NCBI GenBank assembly: GCA_015146655.1
Contig: VKHL01000061.1
Coordinates: 62,001-126,000 of the forward strand
Source: Ochromonas danica
Taxonomy: Eukaryota > Sar > Chrysophyceae > Chromulinales > Chromulinaceae
DNA: 64,000 nt
Direction of reading: 5' to 3'
Shown: positions 52,501 to 63,656 of the stretch, one piece after another
Position numbering within the stretch: the first letter of the stretch is position 1
Layout: each line of letters begins with the position of its first letter
Made by a program: the position numbers and the translations under genes
Notes under the pieces: generated by a model
The model's input: only the letters and a program-made list of their open reading frames with translations
Databases searched by the model: none
Told to the model about the DNA's origin: nothing

Positions 52501-54335
52501 CACTCGGGATGCTCGACACCGTCGACAGATCGAAGATTTTGCAACGATTAATGAAGGTCGATCGCTTGCTTTTGCTTTCCTTCGAGGGCGCGGCGCCGGG
52601 CATGCGATCGTTCGCCTCGTCTTGGTCCTCCTCCTCCTCCTCCTCCTGCCCTCCCGCACTGCTAGACGACACCTGGCCATAGCCATACTGCCAAATAAAC
52701 ACTGTGCGATCGTTGGCCAGCGCCAGATAAGAATCGGCCATGGAGAGGTATTTGGGTGCGAAGGGCAGGTCGCGTGTTTGCAGCACGACGCCAATCGAGT
52801 TGCGCAGCTGCACGGCGTAGACTTCTTGCAGTCCCGACCCCGCGGCCAAGCCCTTGCTGGGCTGAGGAGACTGCCCTCCGTTGTTGTTGGCACTGGAGGA
52901 GGCGTCGTCCTTGTCCTCCTTGCTGCCCCCCTTGGCAGTCAACAGCGCGGCCGTCGGTCGCATTTCGCGCACGACAACCGCGCAGATGTCTCCACGCGAT
53001 GCGAGCAGCAAGACGTTGGGCAGAGACTTCACTTGCACCTCTCCCGAGGTAGTGTGCCAGAAGAGGAGGTGCGTCTCTCTCTTGAAGACGTTGGGGTAGG
53101 TGTAGACCAAGGTCTGTCTGAAGAAGGTGTAGAGGTAGGGATGGCGCACGTTGGCGAAATAGATGAAGCTGTCCACTGCGAGGGCGAGGCGCAGATCTCC
53201 CGGACCTTCCCAGGTAACTCCGCGCACTCGTTCGCCCGGAACCTTGAGACTGCGCAGGAATTGGCCGCTGCTCGAGTAGAACTTGACGACATTGCTCAAG
53301 CCCTTGTCCTTAGGCGTGGCCTTGCCCTGTCCACTCGAAGCCACTCCCACGACTGCGAGATAGCGCCCTGTAGTGGACCAGACAGCGAAGTCGAGGCGGT
53401 GCAGCTCTGAGTCGATGACGATGGCGGTGCTGCTGTCCTCCCCGCGGCTCAGCTGCAACATGCCGTTCTCAAAGGCCACGCACAGCGTATAGATGCTCGC
53501 ATAGCGATCAGCATGCATTGCGGGGTAGAGCCCTGGACTCACAGGGCAGTACCAATGCAAGGCGACGATGCCGCAGTCCAACGAGTCGTGATTCAAGATG
53601 GACAGCGAGCGCAACTTGTTGCCGTCGCCATCGAAAATGAAGACCTCCGCGTCCTGAGTCACGAACAACAAGAGCTTTCCATCAGGAGACCACTCCACAA
53701 GGCGCAGCTGCAAGCCCAGCTCTTTCCCCCAGAGGCGGTTGCCGTCCACGGAGCCCACGATGACCGCGCCGTCCTCGTAGACGATCGCGATCTTGCGCCC
53801 GTCAGAGGTCCACTTCATGCTCTTCACCACGGACTTGTTGCGGTTGTTGATCATCTCTTCGTACCAGGCGCCCTTGTGCATGATCCACACGATGATGAGT
53901 CCGCTCTCGTCGCTGGTGGTGAGCTTGCGGTAGATCGGGTTCCACGTCACGCACATGACGCCTCCGTTATGGCCCTCGAGGGTCTGGTTCATGGAGAGGT
54001 TGGACGAGGCGGCCACTCCCTGGAGCAAGGCATCGGGTCCCGAGGGAGTCTCGAGCTTCAAGACTTTCAGCAGGCCATTCTCTCCTCCGCAGGCGATGTA
54101 CCCCTAACCCGCACACTCGGTGCTCAGCAGGGAAATATCAGACACAGACAACAGACACTAACCTGGTCCCTGTTCCACGAAATGCAATTCAAGCGCACTT
54201 GGTTGGGGATGGCGATCTGTTTGTTGGCAGTGACAGTGACAGTGACAGTGACAGTGACAGTCAGTCAATGAGGCACAGAACAAGAAGAAGAGACAGAGAG
54301 GCAAGGCTCACCTTCTTGGACAGATAGACCAGCAT
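49525..54335 (-). CDS. WDR35: Intraflagellar transport protein 121 (WDR35), IFT-A subunit
   Basis: Five exons (54335-54312, 54216-54163, 54103-50096, 49999-49937, 49875-49525) join to 1499 residues; human WDR35 has about 1170. Exon 1 encodes only eight residues (MLVYLSKK) and exon 2 continues IAIPNQVRLNCISWNRDQ, the conserved start of IFT121. Two WD propellers (EGHNGGVMCVTWNPIYRKLT, GLQLRLVEWSPDGKLLLFVT), long TPR-like helices and a C-terminal cysteine module (CRTCRHSI, YCKHAYKYH, HCPLCHSAI) follow. The extra length comes from Ser/Gly/Asn/Glu insertions in loops (for example residues about 375-410, 480-500, 790-840). IFT121 is part of the peripheral IFT-A complex for retrograde ciliary transport. 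Intron 1 holds (CAGTGA)n at about 54226-54264. Confidence 0.95.
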
Positions 54336-54622
54336 ATCTACTCCACAATTATCTGACCAAAGAAAGAAAGGACAGCCTCACGATGTTCAAAGCGAGTGGA
54401 AAGCAGCTGTTAGTTGATCAGCCGCCCCTCCAGCCTTGGCGTCTTTTTCTCTTCTTGAGCGCTGCTGTTTTGAATCGATTCCTGCGCAATAATACTACCG
54501 CACCGTGCGTAACTGACAGAACTGAGTTACCCACGCACCGTAATAATAACACAACTTCTCGATGGGAGTCAATCAGTCACTCATTAGCAGTCTATCACAC
54601 AGCTGCTGTGCTGCTGCTGAAG

Positions 54623-55633
54623 ATGGACTACTTGGCGCTGCAAAATCTTCTGGAAAAGAAAGACACGCTCATCTTAGATGGAGCGATGGGGACTGCCTTG
54701 GAGCAGAAGGGAGAGGCTCTGCACCCCGTGCTGTGGTCTGCTGGGCACTTAGTCTCTAACCCCGCGCGCATCCAGGAGATCCACACTGACTACCTGGCCT
54801 CTGGCGCTGACATCTTGACCACGTCATCCTATCAAATCTCCTATGAGGGGTTCGAGGAGCACCTGTGCTTGGATCGGAGGCAGACAGACGAGCTCATTCG
54901 CCTGTCCTCCCAGCTGGCGCTCAGTGCTGTTGGCGAGGACCACAAGGACAAGATCGTCGCCAGCTCCATTGGCTGCTATGGAGCTCATCTGGCGGATGGA
55001 AGCGAGTTCTTCGGAAGCTACGGCAAGAGTCGTCAAGAGCTCCTCGCATGGCATGCGGCCAAGCTGCCCGTCCACGTGGCCAGCGGCGCACACGCCCTCG
55101 CCTTCGAGACAGTCCCAAGCCTGGAGGAGGTGGGAGCTTTGGCCCAAGCCGTCAACGACCTGCCCGTCAATGTGCAGGCCTGGATTTCTTTGTGCTGTCG
55201 TTCCTCTTCGCAGCTGAGCCACGGAGAGACCATCGAGGACGCTTGTCGCGCCATCGAGGACGCCGATCCCTTCCGCAAGCCTTCTGAAGCACTCGCTCAA
55301 GTCGAAGGCGATTCTGATGGCCGCAACGTCTCTCGCTTGGCGGTGGGCGTTAACTGCACAGCCCCTGAGTTAGTGGAAGATATCCTGCAGACCTTCCGTG
55401 ACTGCTGCCGCAAAGATCGCATTCTCCTGGCCTACCCCAACAGAGGAGAGACCTGGGACGCGGAGAAGCGCTGCTTTGACAACTCGCGCCCTTTGGACTG
55501 TCGCTCGTTCTCAGACATGGCGCAGCGTTGGAAGGAAGCTGGGGCGCGAATCATTGGAGGCTGCTGCCGCACTGATGCCAACCTTATCGCCTCTCTATCT
55601 TCTTCTTTCAAAGGCGATCAACTGCTCTGCTAG
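54623..55633 (+). CDS. Homocysteine S-methyltransferase
   Basis: Intronless, 336 residues from ATG 54623. TIM-barrel start LILDGAMGTALEQKG; the zinc-cysteine motifs GVNCTAP and GGCCRT are in place, with NRGETWD between. Length and lack of extra domains fit the betaine/S-methylmethionine-dependent HMT (YbgG/MmuM, plant HMT) type. It makes methionine from homocysteine with S-methylmethionine or AdoMet. An in-frame extension to 54383 would add 80 residues of poor coding character and overlap the divergent IFT121 promoter, so it is not used. Confidence 0.93.
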   Translation: MDYLALQNLLEKKDTLILDGAMGTALEQKGEALHPVLWSAGHLVSNPARIQEIHTDYLASGADILTTSSYQISYEGFEEHLCLDRRQTDELIRLSSQLALSAVGEDHKDKIVASSIGCYGAHLADGSEFFGSYGKSRQELLAWHAAKLPVHVASGAHALAFETVPSLEEVGALAQAVNDLPVNVQAWISLCCRSSSQLSHGETIEDACRAIEDADPFRKPSEALAQVEGDSDGRNVSRLAVGVNCTAPELVEDILQTFRDCCRKDRILLAYPNRGETWDAEKRCFDNSRPLDCRSFSDMAQRWKEAGARIIGGCCRTDANLIASLSSSFKGDQLLC

Positions 55634-56002
55634 GGCCTTCGCCTTCCCTTAGGCCAATGGCTTTAAAACAGACAATTTATCTATTGGACAGACAGCCTTC
55701 TCTGCCTGTCATAAACAGCACGATGTCTTGCTTTACATAGTGATAACGTTACAGTGTAGTGTGAGGAAATCTCTTTTCTTGTTGTTAAGCAATACTGTAG
55801 TGTAATAGGCATGAAGTGTAGGAGGAGCAGGAGAAGAGAGAGAGAAACGCGTTGTTATTTCCCAGAAGTCGACTTCTTGTCTATTGAGTAGTAACCGTCT
55901 GTCTGTCTTTCTATAACATTAACGATCTTACACTAGACTATCTAAACTAGTAGTGGTGTCACTCTATGGACTTTCACAGCGACCTCTCACTTCTCAGTCA
56001 CC
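55634..56002. other. Intergenic DNA between HMT and the TRP-like channel
   Basis: Nothing supported beyond flanks. Confidence 0.4.
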
Positions 56003-59000
56003 ATGAATTCATCTAAATCCATGAGAGAAATGACGGGAAGAGACGTCAACTGGCGCACGGGCATCAATCTGGTGGACCCCGACACTGGCCTCACGCCTCT
56101 CATGCTGGCCGCCATACAGGGCAAGCAGCCCATCGCACAGGTGCTGCTGGAGCGCGGCGCTGAGGTGGACTACAAGGAGAGCAGGAAAGGACGCACAGCG
56201 CTTCACATCGCGGCTCGCTCAGGGCAGGTGGCAGTGGCGGTGGAGCTGCTCAAGCGAGACGCTGCCGTCAACGCCACCGACCGCTTCCTCAAAACACCGC
56301 TGATGCACGCTGCGAAGGGAGGATACTTGGACTGCGTCAAGGCGCTGCTAGCGCGCGGCGCGGGCGTGAACATGACGGACGAGAAGGGCTTCTCTCCTCT
56401 GCACTACGCCGCGCGCTTCGGCCACTATCAAGTTGTTCAAGCACTCGCAGCAGCAGGTGCCGCATTGGAGATCCGAGATGAACTTGACGGCAAGACTGCT
56501 TTGCATTGGGCGGCGCAGTTCGGTCGCAAGGAGACTGTGTTGGCTCTGCTGGACTTGGGCGCGAAGGTCAACCGGCGCGCCTCGAAGGACAAAGTGACTG
56601 CCTTGATGCTGGCCAGCCGCGAGGGATTCAAGTCAATTATCTCCATTTTGATTCAACGCAAGGCAGACGCGAATATGACGGATCTGTTTGGATGGACTGC
56701 GCTGCATTTCGCGGCATCGTGGGGACGGCGGGACAGCGCACACCTCTTGATCGTTGACGGCTTCGCTGACCTGAACGCGCGTGCCTTTGGACAGGATAAA
56801 AGTGGCGGAATTCCCCCCTTGATTGTGGCAGCGAAAGGCGGTCACGTGGAGGTGATGAAGGTGCTGCTGCACTATGGGGCCAATGTCGACCTCTGCGAGT
56901 TGGCGGCGCACGAATCCGCCCTTGCCTGCGCCTCCGCGCTGGGTCTCTGCGAAGTCATGCAGTGTCTCATAGACTATGGAGCGAGAGTCAACATACAGAA
57001 TGAGGTGACAGGGAGCACGCCTCTGATGGCGGCGGCTGGCGCGGGGCGGCGCGGGGCGATTGTGTTGCTGCTGGACCACCTCGCAGACATGAACATCCTC
57101 GATCGGGCAGGGCGCACTGCCTTGGAGTATGCTGAGAGGAATAAGTACGAAGAGGTCTTTTTGTCTGCGTTGCTGCAGGTCTCCGCTTCAGCGAAGGTCA
57201 ATCTTCTGCCTTGGCTGGAGGTGCAGCTGCCGCATTTGAAGCCTTCTTACGGAGAGCCTTCGGTCTTCCTCTCCTCTCTGCTGTACCGTAAACGGGGACT
57301 GTTCTTTGGACTATACCAGCTCACTGGCGACTGCGATGTCTATCTGGTCTACGGCTTGGTCATGATCGCTGCGGCCTGTCGCCAGGCAATCGTCACTCAC
57401 CCGCGAGACCGTCCGCACCTCTCGCGCCACCTCGCTGAGGTGGAACGAATGCTTTTGTGTTGCTTACGTTGCAGAGAGCTTTGTCGCGATGAGATCTTCA
57501 CGGACGTCTTCATTATGGGTACAGTGCCCTGCGGAGCGCTAGGCCCTCACTATCGCATCGACTACCTCGCCAGCGCTCTCGTCACTGGCCCGCTCGCGTT
57601 GTACCTCGATCAAGGTCTTACGTCCTTGCTTGCCGCAGAAGAAGTTAGTGAAAAGATCGATCGGCTCTTTTTCGCCTGTCTGCGCGAGGTGGGCGAGGAG
57701 GTCGACGGCTATGGCAGCGCCTGCGGACCTCTTCTGCGGCTGCGCTACTGCCCCGCGGCCATGCTCCTCCTTGGCATTGCTGGAGACTTAGTTCTTCTGG
57801 CCCTCCTTGCCTACTATACCACCTACCTTTCGTCCAAGACTGGAGGAGGCGGTGCAGGGCGTCTGTCGGCTTTGGAAGGAGTCATTCTGGCAGGCAGTGT
57901 CGCGAGACTTCTGCACGCCATTGGGCTGATCGAGGAGAAGCGTTGGGCGGTGAGTCCATCAGTTATCGTCCGCTTTGCAGAGCTCGAGAAGATGCGCTGG
58001 AGAAAGATATACGGGCATTTCTTGGAGACTCCGTGGCACTTCTTGGATCTCTGCACTGTGTGTCTCTCACTGGCGGGCAGCTTTCTGCTTCTCGTGCAGC
58101 GACCGTCTGATAGACTGCGACCTCATCCTAGTGACCCCGCCACTCAACTACTTGCTGTGGCTTGTGTTCCTCTTTCGCTCAGCTTGCTTCGCTATCCAGC
58201 CGCTCTCTCGAGATCGCTGGGCTTGCCGCTTGTCACAGTCTCCGCGCTAGCCGCAGACCTCTCGGGCATTCTTCTATTGCTGGCCGCGCTTGGTTTGGGG
58301 TTTGGTCTTGTTTTCTATGCGCTATTCCGTGACGATGTGGATAGTTTTCGGTCGGTGGAGAGGACCATAGCCACGCTGTTCAGCGCCGTGTTGAAGCAGT
58401 TCGACCCGCAGCTCTTCGTGGACTCTTCGCGACATCTTCTCGGCGACCTGCTAGGAGGACTCTTCCTCCTTCTCACTGTGGGGCTAGCTTTCAATGCTGT
58501 CATTGGCATCATGTCTGCAAGGTTCCAGCAAGTGCGGCTGGAGGTGGAGGGCTGGTGGCAGCGAGAGCGATGTCTGCTCTTGCAGCAGAACCTCCTCGTC
58601 TTGGAGAAGAGCCCTTTGGCCATGCTTCCAGCTCCATTTAATCTCTTCTCATCTCTGTTTTACATTCCTCATGTCTTCGTGGCCTGGAGATCGCGTCTTG
58701 CTCGAGATCGTCGAACTGCTCCCTCAATTGCTGGACAAGCCAGCGACGCCTTCCTTCTCCTGCTGCTTCTCTTCCCCGCTGCTGTCGTGGAGTACTGCCG
58801 CATTTATCTGCTATCACCGATAGCTGGGTGGATTGCTAAGGCCTACTACCTGGCTGTGAGTCCCCTGGGGATTCTCCACGCTGCCTGCTGTTTGTTCGTC
58901 AAACACTTCCGCGACCCAGCGCCGCGATTGCTCATCAAAAGCCGTCTCACAGATGGACGCTTGCGCTTAAGCTACGGTGTTGATCGAGATTACTATGAGG

Positions 59001-60220
59001 CCCAGGCGTTGTCTCGGTTCGAAGATCAGCGACTCCACAGGCCTTTGGAGCAATTCGCCAATCCGCTCTTCACTGCCGAGGCGGCGCTGGACAAGGAAGT
59101 GCTCCGCAGATTGAAAGAAGCAGCCTATGCTCGTGGATTTATGGGCGATGAAGCGATTAATGCTCAACCTTTAGCCCACCGCAAGTATGAGTCAGAAGGG
59201 GAGGGTGGACTGTCAATCCTTCTGAGGAAATGGTGGCAACGAAAGCGCAAAGATGATTTTGAAGGTCGTGATATCCGCATTGCCCCAATTAGTGCCTATT
59301 TACAATTAGCAAACATACAGGATATTGAAGATATTGTGCCACCAGGACTTCAAACAGAATCGTTCAAGAAGAGCGGCGCATTGCCATCCGCGGAAAGGGC
59401 GGCTGGAGACAACACAAGTCTGCTCCCAGAGCAGTCTTCCACTGTTGATGTGGTCGAAGCCAATCAACAGTTCTATACTCAACAACTGGACGTGCTTGGT
59501 ACTATCCCTGGCAACAACAGTCTTGCCTATGCCAGCCAATATGATCAGCAGCGAGTCAGCGACCTTCCCGCCGCCAAACCAGGCATCTGGTGGATTGCTA
59601 AGAAACCAACTTCACCGAATAAGCGATTCTTCCAGAGCTCTAAAAGTGCTCATTTCTCAGGCGCGGAGGGTGAAATGGTGACCATGAGTCCTTATCAACC
59701 TGGCATTCTGTCAGCTGACCAATGGCAAGAGCTGGCACAGGAGACTGAGCCACAGAATGCTCACATCACCTCCAACCTGCTTTCCACGGTCAGCAGGACG
59801 AAGAGTAAATCGCAAATGGGAACTAGAAATGCATACCAAGGACAAGTTGACGAAGGGCAGGAGGAAGTCGACCGGGAAGAGCTGGATCTCCCCACCAACT
59901 CGGCCGCCTCTGCCCTCGCAGTGCCTTCCTTTTACTTCCCCGCACAGCGCTTCCCTCCCATATTTCTACCACATGAACGGAAGAAAATCTTCGAAGAGGT
60001 CCTGCCAGATGTCTTCCACGATGATTTCACCCATGCCATCGAAACAAGCGAGCGGAACTTTTCCATTTTGGAGTTGCGCTTGCAGAACTTGGAAGGAATG
60101 TTTTCCAAACAATTGTCTCTGCTGCAGCAAATTGCTGAGCAGCAGGAGAATTATAAAGCACAACCAGCCCAACTTCTTCCTGAATCTACGGCGGAACACA
60201 ATCAGTATAGCTACTATTAA
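56003..60220 (+). CDS. Ankyrin-repeat TRP-like cation channel
   Basis: Intronless, 1405 residues, ATG in CACC context. Residues about 30-390 hold eleven ankyrin repeats (GLTPLMLAAIQGK, GRTALHIAARSGQ, GFSPLHYAARFGH, GKTALHWAAQFGR, GWTALHFAASWGR and others). Residues about 575-845 contain six hydrophobic segments: S1 with AAMLLLGIAGDLVLLALLAY, S2, S3, S4, S5 with SGILLLLAALGLGFGLVFYA, a pore helix-like TIATLFSAVLKQF, and S6 with GGLFLLLTVGLAFNAVIGIM. After a further hydrophobic stretch (about 910-960) a 430-residue cytosolic tail ends in a coiled coil (SILELRLQNLEGMFSKQLSL). Architecture fits TRPA/TRPN-type channels, non-selective cation channels that sense mechanical or chemical stimuli. The selectivity filter is not recognisable. 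Confidence 0.88.
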   Translation: MNSSKSMREMTGRDVNWRTGINLVDPDTGLTPLMLAAIQGKQPIAQVLLERGAEVDYKESRKGRTALHIAARSGQVAVAVELLKRDAAVNATDRFLKTPLMHAAKGGYLDCVKALLARGAGVNMTDEKGFSPLHYAARFGHYQVVQALAAAGAALEIRDELDGKTALHWAAQFGRKETVLALLDLGAKVNRRASKDKVTALMLASREGFKSIISILIQRKADANMTDLFGWTALHFAASWGRRDSAHLLIVDGFADLNARAFGQDKSGGIPPLIVAAKGGHVEVMKVLLHYGANVDLCELAAHESALACASALGLCEVMQCLIDYGARVNIQNEVTGSTPLMAAAGAGRRGAIVLLLDHLADMNILDRAGRTALEYAERNKYEEVFLSALLQVSASAKVNLLPWLEVQLPHLKPSYGEPSVFLSSLLYRKRGLFFGLYQLTGDCDVYLVYGLVMIAAACRQAIVTHPRDRPHLSRHLAEVERMLLCCLRCRELCRDEIFTDVFIMGTVPCGALGPHYRIDYLASALVTGPLALYLDQGLTSLLAAEEVSEKIDRLFFACLREVGEEVDGYGSACGPLLRLRYCPAAMLLLGIAGDLVLLALLAYYTTYLSSKTGGGGAGRLSALEGVILAGSVARLLHAIGLIEEKRWAVSPSVIVRFAELEKMRWRKIYGHFLETPWHFLDLCTVCLSLAGSFLLLVQRPSDRLRPHPSDPATQLLAVACVPLSLSLLRYPAALSRSLGLPLVTVSALAADLSGILLLLAALGLGFGLVFYALFRDDVDSFRSVERTIATLFSAVLKQFDPQLFVDSSRHLLGDLLGGLFLLLTVGLAFNAVIGIMSARFQQVRLEVEGWWQRERCLLLQQNLLVLEKSPLAMLPAPFNLFSSLFYIPHVFVAWRSRLARDRRTAPSIAGQASDAFLLLLLLFPAAVVEYCRIYLLSPIAGWIAKAYYLAVSPLGILHAACCLFVKHFRDPAPRLLIKSRLTDGRLRLSYGVDRDYYEAQALSRFEDQRLHRPLEQFANPLFTAEAALDKEVLRRLKEAAYARGFMGDEAINAQPLAHRKYESEGEGGLSILLRKWWQRKRKDDFEGRDIRIAPISAYLQLANIQDIEDIVPPGLQTESFKKSGALPSAERAAGDNTSLLPEQSSTVDVVEANQQFYTQQLDVLGTIPGNNSLAYASQYDQQRVSDLPAAKPGIWWIAKKPTSPNKRFFQSSKSAHFSGAEGEMVTMSPYQPGILSADQWQELAQETEPQNAHITSNLLSTVSRTKSKSQMGTRNAYQGQVDEGQEEVDREELDLPTNSAASALAVPSFYFPAQRFPPIFLPHERKKIFEEVLPDVFHDDFTHAIETSERNFSILELRLQNLEGMFSKQLSLLQQIAEQQENYKAQPAQLLPESTAEHNQYSYY

Positions 60221-60398
60221 TTAGAATTCCCAATCATTGTACAAACTGTATACACCCCCACCCGCGGGCAGCCAATTGTATTCTTTAATCCATAAAAGGC
60301 TCATCGATTATAGTTACACTTCAAGTTAGCTAGCCAAAGGAAAGGGAGGAAAGATCCTAAGTGGGGCTTCTACTTCTATCACAGCATGTCTTTCCTTC

Positions 60399-63300
60399 TT
60401 AACCAATGTTGAAGACCTTCTTCAGCTTGGCAAACAGCGCGACATCGTCCTTGGTCACCTCACTAAACCACCACAAATCATAATAAGAACTAGCACATAA
60501 TAAGGATAGTTGTTGGTTTGCTTACTCTCGGAAGAATTCTTTGCAAGCGTCGATGGACTCTCGTGTGATCTTACTGTAGAGACCAGTATTGTGGTCGAAC
60601 TGTCGGCCATAGGTGATGGTGGGGTTGGACTCATTTACGATGCGAATAGAAACTTGCGTGCCTTTCTTGGCTGTAGTCACTTCCTTGTGATTGATCTCCA
60701 AGCGAGTGACTCTGCCCACATCGACATTCGAGGAAGGCACGCAGAGAGGAGTATTGAGACGCAAGGTTCCCTCCACGACCTCCACGCCCAAGACGATGGG
60801 ATCTTTCTTGTTGAAGATGTACTGGGGAAGAATCTTGAGTATACAAGGGAATACCACAACATTAGCAGCTTCAGCCTTCTTGGCCTCATGTAAACCGGAG
60901 ATATACTTCGTGAATTGGTCGAAGAGGTGATAGATGATATCCGCCGTGAAGATGCGCACGTTGAGCTCTTCGGACATCTCCTTCGCTTCACTGTCTATCG
61001 ATACATCGAAGGCAAGAATAGTTGCAAACTCTGGTAACTTCTTCTCATGCATGATAGAGGCGCGCATGACATCTTTCTTATGGATGGGCCCAATACTCAC
61101 AAAGCTGACGGGGATGGGAGGTTTGCATTCTTCGCGTAAGAATTGCAAGAGAGCTTCCAGCGCACCCAAAGTCGAGGCGTGGACAGTAACACCACGTTCG
61201 TCCGTTTGAAGAGATTTCATAACTTTAGTGAGGTCGCTCTGCACTTCTTCTTTGATGTCTTCAACATCATCCTCAGCCTGCACCACCAAGATGGATGTGC
61301 CGGCCACAGTTCGACCGATCAGTGGAGCGACAATCTTCACGCCGATCGCACCAGAGATGCTGCTGTGATGAATATACTCGCTCCTCACGCGCATCTCTCG
61401 GTTAGGCGGCGGGGTGAGCAGGGCACGAATATTGGTCACAACGGGCCCATCCATGGTCGACACCACGATGGTATCACCTTCGCGCAAAGTGCCGTTAACC
61501 AAGACAACATCTACAGTATGTCCTAGACCCTCGATAGCCTTGACTTCCAAAACGGTACACTGCAAAGCCTCGGAATACATGAGCTGCTCAGTGAGGCGGT
61601 CCTGCGTGAGGGAGATGACCATGCGCAGCAGATCTGGAACACCCTCACCAGAGATAGCGCTCGTGGGCACAAGAGACACAGTATGAGCAGGATCATCATT
61701 CTCCCAATAGAGCTTCGCGTTCAGTCCCTGCTCCATGAGCTGAGTGATTGTCATCGTCAGACGATCTTTGAACTCAAAGTGCACATTTTCGTCTTGAGCC
61801 TCAAGAGCTGCACGAATAGGGCTATCAGGCATACGCTTCCAGCCATACATACGATCCACTTTATTGAGTGCGACCACAAAAGGCGTGCGTCGTCGCTTGA
61901 GCATGTTGATAGACTCGATGGTCTGTTGCTCCAAGCCGTGCATCAAATCGATAACAAGGATTGCAATATCGCAAAGCGAGGAGCCACGCGAACGAAGATT
62001 TGTAAAAGCTTCGTGTCCAGGAGTATCGATAACCAGCAGGCCTGGTATTTTAATATCGAATGCTCCGTAGGCTTGCATGCAAGCAGTTTGCTGAGCGAGT
62101 GTTTCGCGAGGAAATTGAGTCGCACCGATCTGCTGGGTGATACCTCCTGCTTCTCCATCTTGGACGTTAGTGTGACGGATCTTATCCAATAGCTTGGTCT
62201 TTCCAGTATCGACGTGACCCATGATACAAGAGATGGCAGAGCGAAGGTTGTTGGGAGAGCGCTGGGCACGTGCCGCTTCCTCACGCGCCAAGCGATTCCG
62301 CCGAGCCTCCTCCTTGCGCTGCAGAGCTTCTCTTTCCTTGCGAGCCATTTCCTCGCGCTCTCGTTCCTCTTCTTCGCGCCTCAGACGAGCTTCTTCTTCG
62401 CGACGAGCTCGCTCAAGGCCTGCCTGGCGGAGCTTTTCCTGCTCTGCGCGGCGCTCGACCTCCAGCAGATCTTCCACTTCCTCATCCTTAGTGTTCAACG
62501 TGAGATTTAACTTTGAATCCAAATCCAAATTAGCTTCCCAGTCGTCGCCATCGGCAGCTGCTTCCCAGTCATCGACAAGTGGCCCCATGGAAATGGCCGG
62601 AGTGGCGGCCTCTTCCTCACTCTCATCGTCACTTTCCTCAGCCTTCTGATCACTTTCTTGAGGTGTGGGGCTGGTCGCCTTCTTCTGAGCAGGCTTACGT
62701 GAAGCATAGAGGGCAGCCTGAGAGGTGACTTTGCTTTGCTCGGCAGCGCCTCCAGTGGTCGGCACCTGCACCAAGCCCGAGGCTTTTAGAGCCTCGAGGC
62801 GAGCGGCAGTTTTCTTGGCACGCTCCTTTTCAGCTTTCGTCATGTAGGTTCCGGCAGCTTTCTGCGCTGCGACCTTGTCAGCCTTGGCTTTCCGTCTGCG
62901 CTCTTTCTCCTCCTCGATGGCCCGGCGCTCAGCTTCCAGGCGTTCCTCTTCCAAGCGGACGCGCTCATCCTCCTCTTCCTGGAGCTTCTTGATTCTCGCC
63001 TCTTCCTCAGCAATACGTTGTTTGTGAGCCAGAATGGCCTTGGCTGCCTGAGAGGTGGGGGCGGCGGCTTTCTCCTTGGCCTTGTCGTCCTTCTTCACTT
63101 TCTTCTTCTTCTTTCTCTTGTCCTATCAAAGGAGAAAAGGTCAGATACTGCATCGAAGGAAGGAAGGAAGGGTCATTTGTACCTTCTTCGCGCCGCCAGC
63201 CCCTTCCTCCTCGCCGCTGTCGTCGTCGTCGTCCTCATTGTCAGCCTCCGCCTGAGTCACGCCAGAATAATGTTTAAGTTAAGCACAGCAAAGCAAGTTC

Positions 63301-63488
63301 ATTAGCGTGTTCCAAAGGTGAATAGAACGTACCGCGGGAGCGGATGCGGGCTCAGGGGCAGCGGGCGGGGCGGGCGTTGGCTCTTCGCTGGCCTTGACTG
63401 CCAACTCTGCATTCAAAATAGCGTCCCAGTCATCATCTTCGGTAGAAGACTTTCCTTTCTTGTTGTTTCCTCCCTTCTTCTTCGACAT
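60399..63488 (-). CDS. EIF5B: Eukaryotic translation initiation factor 5B
   Basis: Four exons (63488-63333, 63251-63183, 63122-60526, 60462-60399) give 961 residues; yeast eIF5B has 1002. A charged N-terminus starts MSKKKGGNNKKGKSSTEDDD and continues with Lys/Glu-rich coiled coils. The GTPase domain has G1 GHVDTGKT, switch II DTPGHEAF and G4 NKVD, followed by domains II-IV (LLVNGTLRE-like PVVTNIRALLTPPPNREMRV, NEELNVRIFTADIIYHLFD, DHNTGLYSKITRESIDACKE). The last 21 residues (DDVALFAKLKKVFNIG) lie in a separate exon, the eIF1A-contacting tail. eIF5B catalyses 60S joining. It is divergent from the gene at 63657. Confidence 0.96.
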
Positions 63489-63656
63489 TTTCTCGACAAA
63501 ATGCAGAAGCTTTCCGTGTCTTGTTGAGTGAGAGGATTGATTGGCAGAAGCAACTCCACCACACAAGAGCAGGAGACTTTCCTCAGTGAAGCACGAGAGA
63601 AATACTTCAACTTTTCGAGGTTTCCATCGTCACTTCGCGGAGCTCTGCACACAAAA
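63489..63656. promoter_or_regulatory. Divergent promoter region, eIF5B and the last gene
   Basis: 168 bp between start codons, so promoters must be compact. No element identified. Confidence 0.3.

Noticed and set aside
54383-54622. 80-residue N-terminal extension of the homocysteine methyltransferase
   Set aside because: Poor coding character, and it falls in the short region upstream of the divergent IFT121 gene; the family starts at the internal ATG.
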